The notes below the pieces were generated by a model. That model ran no database searches. It had not been told where the DNA came from and was given only the letters and a program-made list of their open reading frames with translations. Position numbers and translations under genes: made by a program. From assembly GCA_002316835.1 (NCBI GenBank), contig DCEG01000003.1:1-19571 (forward strand): a stretch of DNA of 19,571 nucleotides, given 5' to 3'. Positions 1 through 6,370 of this stretch are shown here, in pieces. This DNA comes from Bacteroidales bacterium UBA1035 (GTDB lineage: Bacteria > Bacteroidota > Bacteroidia > Bacteroidales > Dysgonomonadaceae). The first letter of the stretch is position 1, and every line of letters begins with the position of its first letter.

Positions 1-59
1 AATTAAGTTTGCAAGTCCAAAAAGCCGATTCTCAAACGTAAAAAATCAATAACTTAACT

Positions 60-90
60 CAATTTTTGTAACATAATATTGCAAAAATTG
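60..90. repeat. Short inverted repeat
   Basis: CAATTTTTG (60-68) is the exact reverse complement of CAAAAATTG (82-90), with a 13-base spacer. No U-tract follows on either strand, so it is not a clear terminator. In DNA this AT-rich, a 9-bp match may be chance. Confidence 0.35.
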
Positions 91-220
91 GATCATTATT
101 TGGTGCAAAATCGCTCATTCTTCTCTAATCACCGTATTTTGTCATACAAAAGTAAGCATTTAAACTACATAAAAGCATCCTTTAACTATGTTATAAAGCA
201 TATTATAATCAATCAAATAG

Positions 221-266
221 ATACTGTACTTTATACTGTTACATGTAATAGTATAAAGTACAGTAT
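221..266. repeat. 46-bp near-perfect palindrome
   Basis: Pairing position i with 487-i gives 22 complementary pairs of 23; the only mismatch is G238 against T249, a wobble in RNA. The outer arms are 17 bp each (221-237 and 250-266) and the centre TTACATGTAA is itself palindromic. There is no T-tract typical of an intrinsic terminator and no flanking gene within about 680 bases to the right. It could be a dimeric protein binding site, a cruciform-forming site, a mobile-element end or a transcript-stabilising hairpin. The structure is certain; its role is unknown. Confidence 0.8.
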
Positions 267-700
267 TTTATGAATTAAATAAATTAATATTTGTAATTAG
301 TACAATTAAACGCTGAACCTATCTTTTTAACATTTAAAAAACAAAAAGCATAAAAGCTTATATCAAATTATCATATTAATGCATTTAGTCCTATTTCAAC
401 ATAGTCACTTAGAGTTTTGCCTATAATATACATCATCTCTTTTGTATTACCATGTTCTTTTGGCTATGTTACGTTTTGAGAAAAGCAGAAACGTAATTCC
501 GTAGGTAATTGGCAGTTCTTTATTTCTAAACTAGCAAAATAGTGCGCACAAGCTTCATATATTGAATGTTTCGAATACTGCCACACACAAAACAGAAAGT
601 ACTAATTCATTAATTACTATTAAGAGGAGTTTATCAAAAACAGATCTATATATTATATGTGTAAAAGATATTATTGAAAATAAATATTAATAATTTATAA

Positions 701-779
701 GAATTAAAGTTATGTTTTCCTAAATAGATTCATCTCTGACAGCAGGCGGAGAAGAATCTAAAAGCATAACATTAAATTC
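701..779. repeat. Long imperfect inverted repeat / hairpin
   Basis: Nested complementary segments surround a GC-richer centre. GAATTAAA (701-708) faces ATTAAATTC (771-779), GTTATG (709-714) pairs exactly with CATAAC (765-770), and TAGATTC (725-731) pairs exactly with GAATCTA (754-760). Inside these, TCTCTG (733-738) pairs with the CGGAGA segment (747-752) allowing one wobble, leaving a loop of about eight bases. The left arm carries about six extra bases (around 715-724). The shape suits a miniature inverted-repeat element or a structured RNA. No target-site duplication was established. Confidence 0.5.
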
Positions 780-883
780 ATTCATATACTTTCTCACTAT
801 TGGTTCGTGAATGTGCCTGAAGTTTTTTTGTGGATAATTTCCCCGTCTTCCGTCTCACAGCTCGTCATTTAAAACAATCTTTT

Positions 884-891
884 TACTTTTG
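884..891 (+). promoter_or_regulatory. Candidate -7 promoter element for the lipoprotein pair
   Basis: TACTTTTG matches the Bacteroidetes -7 consensus TAnnTTTG exactly and would start a transcript about 45-50 bases ahead of the ATG at 946. No good TTTG -33 element is seen at the expected spacing, so this is tentative. Confidence 0.35.
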
Positions 892-945
892 TTGTTATAA
901 GTACTCCCTTACGTAAGATTGTATAAGATTATCAACAATAAACAG

Positions 946-1386
946 ATGAAAACAATAAAAATTATTATGGTTGCTTCACTTGTGTTATTTCTCACAAGTT
1001 GCGGCAACAAACAAACGGCTAACGAAAGCCAAAGCAATACCCCTACAATAGCGGAAAATGAACAAATCTCAAGTTACGGAACTGACATTTACGGAACTTA
1101 TGAAGGTATTATTCCGGCAGCAAATTCAGCTGGGATATCGATGCATTTGACTATAAATTCCGATGAGACATTTATACTTACTCGTGAATACCAAGGCAAT
1201 AAAAACGGTTCATTTAAAGATCAGGGCAAATATATATTAATAAACGATAATGTGATTGAGCTGACTGATAAGAAGGGTATTAAAACTTATTACAGAGTGG
1301 ATAACGGAAGTGTAATTCTTTCTGATCCGGAAGGCAATGTTGCCGATGCGGATTTTGCATCACAATATCAGCTCAGAAAACTATAA
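946..1386 (+). CDS. NlpE-like lipoprotein lacking the CxxC motif
   Basis: A 146-residue predicted lipoprotein. The frame is open from a TTG at 919, but the ATG at 946 gives a normal lipoprotein signal: MKT, a hydrophobic core, and the lipobox LTSC with Cys19 as lipidation site. After a low-complexity linker (residues 20-45), residues 49-146 resemble the NlpE N-terminal domain (copper resistance / envelope stress family): GTYEG, an alternating LTIN...FILTREYQG strand pattern, a GKYILIND turn and a terminal YQLRKL. In NlpE the strand after GTYxG normally carries PCADC. Here it reads PAANS (57-61), so both cysteines are absent. The family call is from remembered consensus, not a search. It probably forms a two-gene unit with the lipoprotein gene 3 bases downstream. 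A role in metal or surface stress sensing is inference. Confidence 0.65.
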   Translation: MKTIKIIMVASLVLFLTSCGNKQTANESQSNTPTIAENEQISSYGTDIYGTYEGIIPAANSAGISMHLTINSDETFILTREYQGNKNGSFKDQGKYILINDNVIELTDKKGIKTYYRVDNGSVILSDPEGNVADADFASQYQLRKL

Positions 1387-1389
1387 CAA

Positions 1390-1797
1390 ATGAAGAAAGT
1401 TATTTATTTACTTCTTTTATTGACTCTCGTGGTTTCCTGCTCTAAATCGCGCGAAGATCAGGTTCTGAATTATGTTCAGAAAACTATCGGCGAAAAACCA
1501 AACAATATTGAAGCAAATTTGGGTGATATCCTCTATGAGTTTGAGTACGTGAACGAAAAAATGATGCTGGATTTGCTGAACGATTTTAGAATCTCTACCA
1601 GCGGATTGGATAAAATCATGAATAAGAAGCACGAAAACCGCAAGGGTGTAGTCGTAACCGATAACACCGGCCGACAACTCGGAACATCTGAAGTAAATAT
1701 CTGGGAAAGAAAAGATATGACGGCAATGCTGGAACTTTTCTCACCGACAACAGACAGGCTAAACTACAAGATAAACGTTCGGGTGATATCGAAATAG
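1390..1797 (+). CDS. Small predicted lipoprotein of unknown function
   Basis: A 135-residue protein starting at ATG 1390, three bases after the previous stop, so almost certainly cotranscribed with it. The N-terminus is MKK plus a leucine-rich core and the lipobox VVSC, with Cys17 as predicted lipid anchor. The mature part is soluble, with a helical stretch around residues 20-60 and a strand-rich C-terminal half ending NYKINVRVISK. I recognise no catalytic or binding motif and cannot assign a family. Pairing with an NlpE-like lipoprotein suggests an envelope role, which is inference only. A strong terminator follows. Confidence 0.7.
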   Translation: MKKVIYLLLLLTLVVSCSKSREDQVLNYVQKTIGEKPNNIEANLGDILYEFEYVNEKMMLDLLNDFRISTSGLDKIMNKKHENRKGVVVTDNTGRQLGTSEVNIWERKDMTAMLELFSPTTDRLNYKINVRVISK

Positions 1798-1808
1798 ATT
1801 ACAAGTTA

Positions 1809-1841
1809 AAACCGCTCTCCAATCGAGCGGTTTATTTTTTT
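1809..1841 (+). terminator. Intrinsic terminator between convergent genes
   Basis: AAACCGCTC (1809-1817) pairs perfectly with GAGCGGTTT (1825-1833) around a 7-base loop and is followed by a T-rich run to 1841. On the minus strand a TTTT tract follows the same stem, so it may also serve mnmD. It overlaps the mnmD stop codon. Confidence 0.85.
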
Positions 1842-2500
1842 ATTGCTCTTAATATCTCTCTTTTGCCGGGCGGTCCGGGTAATCTTTCTACTACAAATCC
1901 GGCTATCTGCATCATTCGCCTAACGGAGCCTTTGGCACAATAAGTAGTCAATATTGCATTTTGGGAAGAAATGGAATAGAGTTTATCGAAAATTTCCTGA
2001 GTCCACATCTCGGGTTGTTTTTCGGGAGCAAAAGCATCAAAAAAGATTACATCAAATTTATTTTCGGGATAAAAATCCGATGGATTACTGAAATCTACCT
2101 GCATTTTCAGTAACGAAAAATAGAGTATTATCTGATTCCATTTCTCCCACTCTACTTCGTGTAACTTTTTGAAAACATTTTTTTTCGATGGATCGGTTAA
2201 CTCCGCATAATTCAACTTTCCCGCATCATCTTTTGAAAGCGGATAGAGTTCGAGTGACGTAAAATCAACTTTTTTACTTGTCTTTTCAGCTTCCAGCAAG
2301 GTCAAAAAAGCATTTAATGCGGTTCCGAAACCGATTTCCAACACGTTTATTTCACTTTTAGTACAATGTCGTAATCCGGCATCGATAAACACGTGCATCG
2401 ATTCCTGAATGGCCCCGTGCGTGGAATGGTAATGTTCGTTCAATTCGGGCACGAAAAGCGTGTGCGAACCGTCTTCGGTTATTTCAAATTCGATATTCAT
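1832..2500 (-). CDS. mnmD: tRNA 5-methylaminomethyl-2-thiouridine methyltransferase, stand-alone MnmD
   Basis: A 222-residue SAM-dependent methyltransferase of the MnmC methyltransferase-domain family (DUF752). It performs the last methylation in building mnm5(s2)U at wobble position 34 of certain tRNAs. Visible motifs are DGSHTLFVPELNEHYHS (10-26), the SAM-binding glycine motif EIGFGTALNAFLT (55-67), the acidic FFDAFAPEKQPEMW (153-166), LTTYCAKGSVRRMM (184-197) and the terminal LPGPPGKREILRA. Unlike E. coli MnmC there is no fused FAD oxidase domain, which fits free-standing MnmD enzymes. The frame stays open to a TTG at 2518, but ATG 2500 is preferred: a TAATTTTG -7 motif (2520-2527, minus strand) would put the transcript start downstream of the TTG. 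It is divergent from the metal-uptake operon. Confidence 0.88.
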   Translation of the reverse strand: MNIEFEITEDGSHTLFVPELNEHYHSTHGAIQESMHVFIDAGLRHCTKSEINVLEIGFGTALNAFLTLLEAEKTSKKVDFTSLELYPLSKDDAGKLNYAELTDPSKKNVFKKLHEVEWEKWNQIILYFSLLKMQVDFSNPSDFYPENKFDVIFFDAFAPEKQPEMWTQEIFDKLYSISSQNAILTTYCAKGSVRRMMQIAGFVVERLPGPPGKREILRAIKK

Positions 2501-2519
2501 ATCAACCTTTATCTGCAAA

Positions 2520-2527
2520 CAAAATTA
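2520..2527 (-). promoter_or_regulatory. Candidate -7 promoter element for mnmD
   Basis: Read on the minus strand this is TAATTTTG, an exact match to TAnnTTTG, about 20 bases ahead of ATG 2500. No clear -33 TTTG is seen at the usual spacing. It supports ATG 2500 over the upstream TTG 2518 as the mnmD start. Confidence 0.4.
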
Positions 2528-2546
2528 GAAAATCTTTGTTTATAAC

Positions 2547-2582
2547 TTTCCTGTTGCGCTATTTATCTTAATTTTGCAACAG
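2547..2582 (+). promoter_or_regulatory. Candidate promoter plus inverted-repeat operator of the metal-uptake operon
   Basis: TAATTTTG (2569-2576) is an exact TAnnTTTG -7 element with a near-consensus TTTC (2547-2550) 18 bases upstream as -33. Overlapping these, CTGTTGC (2551-2557) is the exact reverse complement of GCAACAG (2576-2582). The symmetric site therefore spans the -33 to -7 spacer and touches both elements, where a repressor would block RNA polymerase. Ahead of a zinc/manganese importer, a Fur-family regulator such as Zur is the natural guess. That is inference. Confidence 0.45.
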
Positions 2583-2610
2583 ATTTCAGCAAAAAATCAA
2601 TTCCAACAGA

Positions 2611-3495
2611 ATGAATAGATATATTTACACGTTCGCGCTTTCGTTCCTGCTTCTGGCTTGTAATTCCAATCGTGAAAACGATACCAACGTACTCACGGTG
2701 ACCATTGAGCCTCAACGCTATTTTATGGAGCAAATCGTGGGCGATAAATTTCAGATAAATACACTTGTCCCTCCGGGTTCAAGTCCTGAAACCTACGAAC
2801 CTTCACCATCGGCGATGATAAAACTGGGAAACAGCAAAGCGTACTTTAAAGTGGGTTTTCTGGGTTACGAAAACGTGTGGACGGGTAAGCTTTCCGAAAA
2901 TAACCCCAATTTGAAAATAGTAGATTGTTCTGCGGGAATTGAACCGGTTTACGGCGGACACGGCCATCACGATCATTCACACGGCGATTCAGAACACGAA
3001 CACGCTGATGCAGCCGATCCGCATGTATGGAGTTCGGCGAAAAATGCCGTTCTTTTCTCTCAGAATATGCTGAATGCGATAGTGGAAATCGATACCGAAA
3101 ACGCCGATTTCTACCGTGCCAACTTTGAGAAACTGAAACAAAAGATTGTAGAAACCGATTCTACGTTGACCCAATTACTCCGGGATATTCCCTCGCGAAG
3201 TTTTATTGTTTATCATCCCGCTTTGGGTTACTTTGCCCGAGACTATGATCTGGAACAACACAGTATCGAGTTTGAAGGAAAGAATCCCTCGCCTGCTCAA
3301 ATGAAAGAATTGGTGGATCTGGCAAAAGCCGAAAATATTACAATCGTGTTTGTTCAGCAGGAATTCGATGTAAAGAACACCGAAGTTATTGCCAAAGAAA
3401 TAGGAGCCAAATCATTCACTATAAACCCACTGGCTTACGAATGGGATGAGGAATTGATCCGCATAGCACAAATTTTAGCCGATCAGGATAAATGA
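2611..3495 (+). CDS. znuA: Zinc/manganese ABC transporter substrate-binding lipoprotein (ZnuA-like)
   Basis: A 294-residue cluster A-I metal-binding protein that delivers Zn(II) or Mn(II) to a membrane importer. Residues 1-17 form a lipoprotein signal ending LLAC (Cys17). A histidine/aspartate-rich loop (117-131), typical of zinc rather than manganese members, precedes DPHVW (137-141), where His138 is a likely ligand. A second likely ligand is His202 in YHPALGYFA. The first ligand position, a His in many ZnuA proteins, is here Glu60 in GSSPETYEPSP. I recall this variant in other Bacteroidetes members, so it may be lineage-typical. The C-terminal lobe ends INPLAYEWDEE. The stop codon overlaps the next start (ATGA, 3492-3495), so expression with the ATPase is coupled. 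The metal preference is inferred. Confidence 0.85.
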   Translation: MNRYIYTFALSFLLLACNSNRENDTNVLTVTIEPQRYFMEQIVGDKFQINTLVPPGSSPETYEPSPSAMIKLGNSKAYFKVGFLGYENVWTGKLSENNPNLKIVDCSAGIEPVYGGHGHHDHSHGDSEHEHADAADPHVWSSAKNAVLFSQNMLNAIVEIDTENADFYRANFEKLKQKIVETDSTLTQLLRDIPSRSFIVYHPALGYFARDYDLEQHSIEFEGKNPSPAQMKELVDLAKAENITIVFVQQEFDVKNTEVIAKEIGAKSFTINPLAYEWDEELIRIAQILADQDK

Positions 3496-4280
3496 ATCCG
3501 ATTATCGAAATACAAAACCTGAACGTCGGATACGACAACAAACCCGATGTGCTGAAAAACGTCTCGCTTACCGTTTTCGAAAACGATTTTCTAGGCATAA
3601 TCGGGCCTAACGGCGGTGGAAAAACCACATTGCTGAAAGCAATTCTGGGATTGATACAACCGGCATCAGGTAAAATAACTTTTTACGATAACGGAAAAAA
3701 GATAAACCATATCAATATCGGTTATCTGCCGCAAATCAACCAAATAGACAAAAAATTTCCCATCAGTGTGCGCGAAGTTATCTTGTCGGGGCTAACTCTT
3801 CGGGGAAAAATCATTAAAAGATATACAACGGAAGACAAACGAAAAGTACTCCCTATTGCCGAGAAAATGGGCGTTGAAAACCTGTTGCACAGAGCTATAG
3901 GCGAACTTTCGGGCGGACAGTTGCAGCGCGTGCTGCTGGGACGCGCCATTATCGATAACCCTAAACTTATTATCCTCGATGAGCCAAGCTCGTACGTGGA
4001 TAAACTTTTCGAAACAAATTTCTACAAACTACTCGACGAAATAAATAAAGACATAGCTATCGTGCTGGTTTCGCACGACGTGGGAACCATTATTTCGCAG
4101 GTTAAGAACATTGCCTGCGTTAATCAAAGCCTTCATTATCATTGCGGCAGCAATATTTCACAGGAGTGGCTGATGGGAGCCTACGATTCGTGTCCCATTG
4201 AGATACTCGGACACGGTTCGCTGCCGCATCGGGTGCTTTTGCAGCACGATCACGATCATCATCACGACGAAAAAGAATAA
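3492..4280 (+). CDS. znuC: Zinc/manganese ABC transporter ATP-binding protein (ZnuC-like)
   Basis: A 262-residue ATPase that powers metal import with the binding protein upstream. The nucleotide-binding domain is complete: Walker A GPNGGGKTT (38-46), Q-loop region YLPQINQ, signature LSGGQLQR (139-146), Walker B LIILDEP (159-165), D-loop SSYVD and switch His195 in LVSHD. The family tail follows, with HYHCGS and the stretch ILGHGSLPHRVLLQ, then an unusual histidine-rich end HDHDHHHDEKE. The tail fits the metal subfamily and may bind metal. The start overlaps znuA by 4 bases. The expected membrane permease (ZnuB/MntB type) does not follow; a DUF456 gene begins 3 bases after the stop. Confidence 0.87.
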   Translation: MNPIIEIQNLNVGYDNKPDVLKNVSLTVFENDFLGIIGPNGGGKTTLLKAILGLIQPASGKITFYDNGKKINHINIGYLPQINQIDKKFPISVREVILSGLTLRGKIIKRYTTEDKRKVLPIAEKMGVENLLHRAIGELSGGQLQRVLLGRAIIDNPKLIILDEPSSYVDKLFETNFYKLLDEINKDIAIVLVSHDVGTIISQVKNIACVNQSLHYHCGSNISQEWLMGAYDSCPIEILGHGSLPHRVLLQHDHDHHHDEKE

Positions 4281-4283
4281 CCC

Positions 4284-4766
4284 ATGCCAGAACCCTTGTT
4301 AATTGCTCTTGCCGTAATCTGCCTAATCGTTGGTGCCGTAGGCACGGTTGCACCGGTGTTGCCCGGCGTTCCGCTTTCATGGGCAGGATTGCTGATCCTT
4401 AAGTTCGTTCCTTCGGTAAAGGATAATGTATCGTGGGTAGTGATCGTTCTTTTGGGAATTGTCACAATCGGCGTAACCATTTTAGATAATATCCTGCCGA
4501 TGTGGGGAACAAAGAAAATGGGCGGAAACAAAAAAGTGGTGTGGGGAGCGACAATCGGGTTGCTGATAGGTTTTTTCCTGGGACCGTGGGGAATTATTTT
4601 TGGCCCGTTTGCAGGTGCCTTAGTCGGTGGACTAATCGGTGGCAACAAAATGAAGCCGGCGTTGAAGCACGCTTCAGGAGCATTCCTTGGCTATATTGCC
4701 GGACTTGTTATTAAACTGATAACCGTAGGGTTGATCGTTTTCTTTTTTGTGATGGCGCTGATTTAA
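4284..4766 (+). CDS. DUF456 family membrane protein
   Basis: A 160-residue, very hydrophobic protein with roughly four membrane segments (about 3-35, 48-70, 85-115, 120-155) and little soluble part. The N-terminal pattern VGAVGTVAPVLPGVPLSWAG and repeated glycine-rich helices such as GPFAGALVGGLIGG match the DUF456 family as I remember it. Its function is unknown. It starts 3 bases after the transporter ATPase gene and is probably cotranscribed. It is much smaller than an ABC metal permease, so it should not be read as the missing permease. A functional link to metal uptake is only suggested by position. Confidence 0.8.
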   Translation: MPEPLLIALAVICLIVGAVGTVAPVLPGVPLSWAGLLILKFVPSVKDNVSWVVIVLLGIVTIGVTILDNILPMWGTKKMGGNKKVVWGATIGLLIGFFLGPWGIIFGPFAGALVGGLIGGNKMKPALKHASGAFLGYIAGLVIKLITVGLIVFFFVMALI

Positions 4767-4797
4767 AACAAAAAACCGATAGCTTTCGCCATCGGTT
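4764..4797 (-). terminator. Intrinsic terminator of asd (may act both ways)
   Basis: AACCGAT (4774-4780) pairs with ATCGGTT (4791-4797), and GC/GC pairs extend the stem past a mismatch to a short loop. Read on the minus strand the stem is followed by TTTTTTGTTTT, a good U-tract, 24 bases after the asd stop. On + the tail is weaker (TTCATATCAATATTTCTT), so termination of the metal operon there is possible but less sure. Confidence 0.8.
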
Positions 4798-4820
4798 CAT
4801 ATCAATATTTCTTAAAATTC

Positions 4821-5819
4821 TTACTGCCTCATCAAATACTCCGCAATTTGCACGGCATTTAAAGCTGCGCCTTTGCAGATTTGGTCGGCCGATGTCCAGA
4901 AAGTCAGCCCGTTGAGATTGGTAAGGTCTTTGCGAATTCTTCCCACGTACACCGGATCTTCACCGGCAGCGTCCAACGGCATCGGATATATTTTTTTCTC
5001 CGGAGTATCAAGCAAAACAACGCCTTCGGCTTTAGCAAATGCCTCACGCGCTTCTTCCACTGATACCGGCCTTTCTGTTTCAATCCAAATAGCTTCAGAA
5101 TGTGCACGTAACACAGGAACACGAATACAGGTAGCGCTCACTTCGACATTGCTGTGCATTATCTTGCGCGTCTCGTTAAACATCTTCATCTCTTCTTTGG
5201 TGTAGCCGTTTTCGGTAAACACATCAACCTGCGGAATAAGATTGTACGCCAACTGATAGGCAAATTTCGAAATCGTCGGGTTTTCCTTGTTCACCAATTG
5301 TCTGTGCTGTTCTTCCAGCTCGGCCATGGCAGAAGCTCCTGCTCCCGATGCAGCCTGGTAAGTGGACACATGCACGCGCTTGATATGCGAAATATCCTCG
5401 ATTGCTTTCAGTGCAACGACCATCTGAATGGTTGTACAATTAGGATTAGCGATTATGTTTCTGGGACGATTTAGTGCATCCTCGGCATTCACTTCGGGTA
5501 CAACCAACGGAACATCTTCATCCATACGAAACGCGCTCGAATTGTCTATCATAATGGTTCCGTGCTTTGTTATTGTATCGGCAAATTCCAGCGATGTTCC
5601 GCCACCGGCAGACGTAAAAGCAATATCAATTCCCTTAAAATCGTCGTTATGTTTGAGTTCTTTCACGGTAAACTCCTTACCGCGAAAAGTATATGTTTTA
5701 CCTGCACTTCTCGATGAACCGAAAAGAAACAGTTCATCTACAGGAAAATTTCTAGCATCAAGTACACGAAGCAATTCCTGACCCACTGCTCCGCTTGTTC
5801 CTACAATCGCAATTTTCAT
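4821..5819 (-). CDS. asd: Aspartate-semialdehyde dehydrogenase
   Basis: A 332-residue NADPH-dependent enzyme that reduces aspartyl phosphate to aspartate semialdehyde, the branch point for lysine/diaminopimelate, threonine and methionine. The N-terminal Rossmann motif is IAIVGTSGAVGQELL. The catalytic cysteine is Cys128 in NPNCTT, and the active-site histidine is probably His240 in LRAHSEA. STYQAASGAGASAM (152-165) is the conserved stretch after the nucleotide domain, and the C-terminus ALNAVQIAEYLMRQ is normal. Length and motifs look complete and functional. The gene stands alone with its own promoter candidate and terminator, and is convergent with the metal operon. Confidence 0.95.
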   Translation of the reverse strand: MKIAIVGTSGAVGQELLRVLDARNFPVDELFLFGSSRSAGKTYTFRGKEFTVKELKHNDDFKGIDIAFTSAGGGTSLEFADTITKHGTIMIDNSSAFRMDEDVPLVVPEVNAEDALNRPRNIIANPNCTTIQMVVALKAIEDISHIKRVHVSTYQAASGAGASAMAELEEQHRQLVNKENPTISKFAYQLAYNLIPQVDVFTENGYTKEEMKMFNETRKIMHSNVEVSATCIRVPVLRAHSEAIWIETERPVSVEEAREAFAKAEGVVLLDTPEKKIYPMPLDAAGEDPVYVGRIRKDLTNLNGLTFWTSADQICKGAALNAVQIAEYLMRQ

Positions 5820-5856
5820 TTTTGTAAATATTTAATTTGATAAATAAATGGGATGA

Positions 5857-5889
5857 CAAATGTACAAAATAATCGCCATTCTTAACAAC
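5857..5889 (-). promoter_or_regulatory. Candidate promoter of asd
   Basis: On the minus strand TACATTTG (5864 to 5857) matches TAnnTTTG exactly, about 38 bases ahead of the asd ATG. GTTG (5889 to 5886) lies 21 bases upstream as a 3-of-4 match to the -33 TTTG element. Confidence 0.4.
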
Positions 5890-5944
5890 CTAAAACTCAA
5901 AAAGTAAGTATTTTTATAATTTTACATTCAAAAATATACACTTT

Positions 5945-6265
5945 TCACTTTAATAATATCTTTTTGACTAAATCGCCAACCCTTACAATGTAGTATCCTT
6001 TGGGGAGATTAAGCTGATATTCGTTGGTCCCTGCTTTCACTTTTTGAGTATGCACTTTTATGCCTACGATACTAAAAACTTCCAGTACACCATCTTTCGG
6101 GAGGTTTTCTATGATTAATCGATTTTCCGAGACTTTTATTTTTGTTTCGGACACGCTTTCTTCCACAACAACTCCTCTGCTTTGATCCTGGGCATATAAA
6201 CCGGCAAGCTCAAAACTAAACAACAAGAATAATATAAATAGAGTTGTCAGGTAAAATTTTTTCAT
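5945..6265 (-). CDS. Small exported protein consisting of a signal peptide and a T9SS-type C-terminal sorting domain
   Basis: A 106-residue protein. Residues 1-25 are a Sec signal peptide (MKKF, a long leucine/phenylalanine core, cleavage likely after LYA). After a short acidic linker, residues 45-106 look like a type IX secretion sorting domain (Por secretion tail): short strands around RLIIENLP, the typical VLEVFSIVGIKV, the segment LNLPKGYYIVRVGD, and a terminal lysine-rich KKILLK. Such domains normally form the last 70-90 residues of large secreted or surface-anchored proteins. Here almost no cargo precedes it. It may be a small surface protein, a remnant of a larger gene, or a non-secreted homologue of the fold. 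It stands alone between asd and the long minus-strand operon. Confidence 0.65.
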   Translation of the reverse strand: MKKFYLTTLFILFLLFSFELAGLYAQDQSRGVVVEESVSETKIKVSENRLIIENLPKDGVLEVFSIVGIKVHTQKVKAGTNEYQLNLPKGYYIVRVGDLVKKILLK

Positions 6266-6293
6266 TCGAATGGTTTGAAATGTAAAAATAGCT

Positions 6294-6324
6294 AAAAAAA
6301 AGACTGTTCTTGTTTTTTTAACAG
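6294..6324 (-). terminator. Weak intrinsic terminator after the long minus-strand operon
   Basis: On the minus strand CTGTT (6324 to 6320) pairs with AACAG (6308 to 6304) across an 11-base A-rich loop and is followed by TCTTTTTTT. The stem is only 5 bp, but the U-tract and position, about 47 bases after the last stop codon, fit a transcript end. Confidence 0.4.
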
Positions 6325-6370
6325 ATATTTTTCATCTTACCCTATTTGCAAAGAGACTAATAACGAAACT

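Larger units (their letters stand above)
1..945. other. AT-rich region without a supported gene
   Basis: No convincing coding sequence is visible on either strand. The longest + frame (79-273) starts at TTG, is AT-driven and runs through the palindrome at 221-266, so it is probably chance. On the minus strand a frame of about 43 codons is open (roughly 600 to 467) but has no start codon and an odd cysteine-rich composition. What the stretch does hold is structure: a 9-bp inverted repeat (60-90), a 46-bp palindrome (221-266), a long imperfect hairpin (701-779) and a promoter-like -7 element (884-891) for the lipoprotein gene that follows. Confidence 0.6.

Noticed and set aside
221..266. LexA-type SOS box
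   Set aside because: The CTGT and ACAG arms are about 34 bases apart instead of 8, and no SOS gene lies next to it.
79..273. Open + frame of 64 codons at the left end
   Set aside because: It starts at TTG, is strongly AT-biased, shows no domain or signal sequence, and its second half is the translated palindrome at 221-266.
467..600. Minus-strand open frame of about 43 codons, with a second short frame around 385-465, as a possible decayed gene
   Set aside because: There is no start codon, the composition is unusually cysteine-rich, and no family is recognisable. A stretch this short can be open by chance.
4284..4766. DUF456 protein as the ABC metal permease
   Set aside because: At 160 residues with about four membrane segments it is too small, and its motifs fit DUF456, not the ABC-3 permease family.
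4873..5781. Several open + strand frames opposite asd
   Set aside because: They are shadows of the well-supported asd coding frame on the minus strand, with no recognisable domains.
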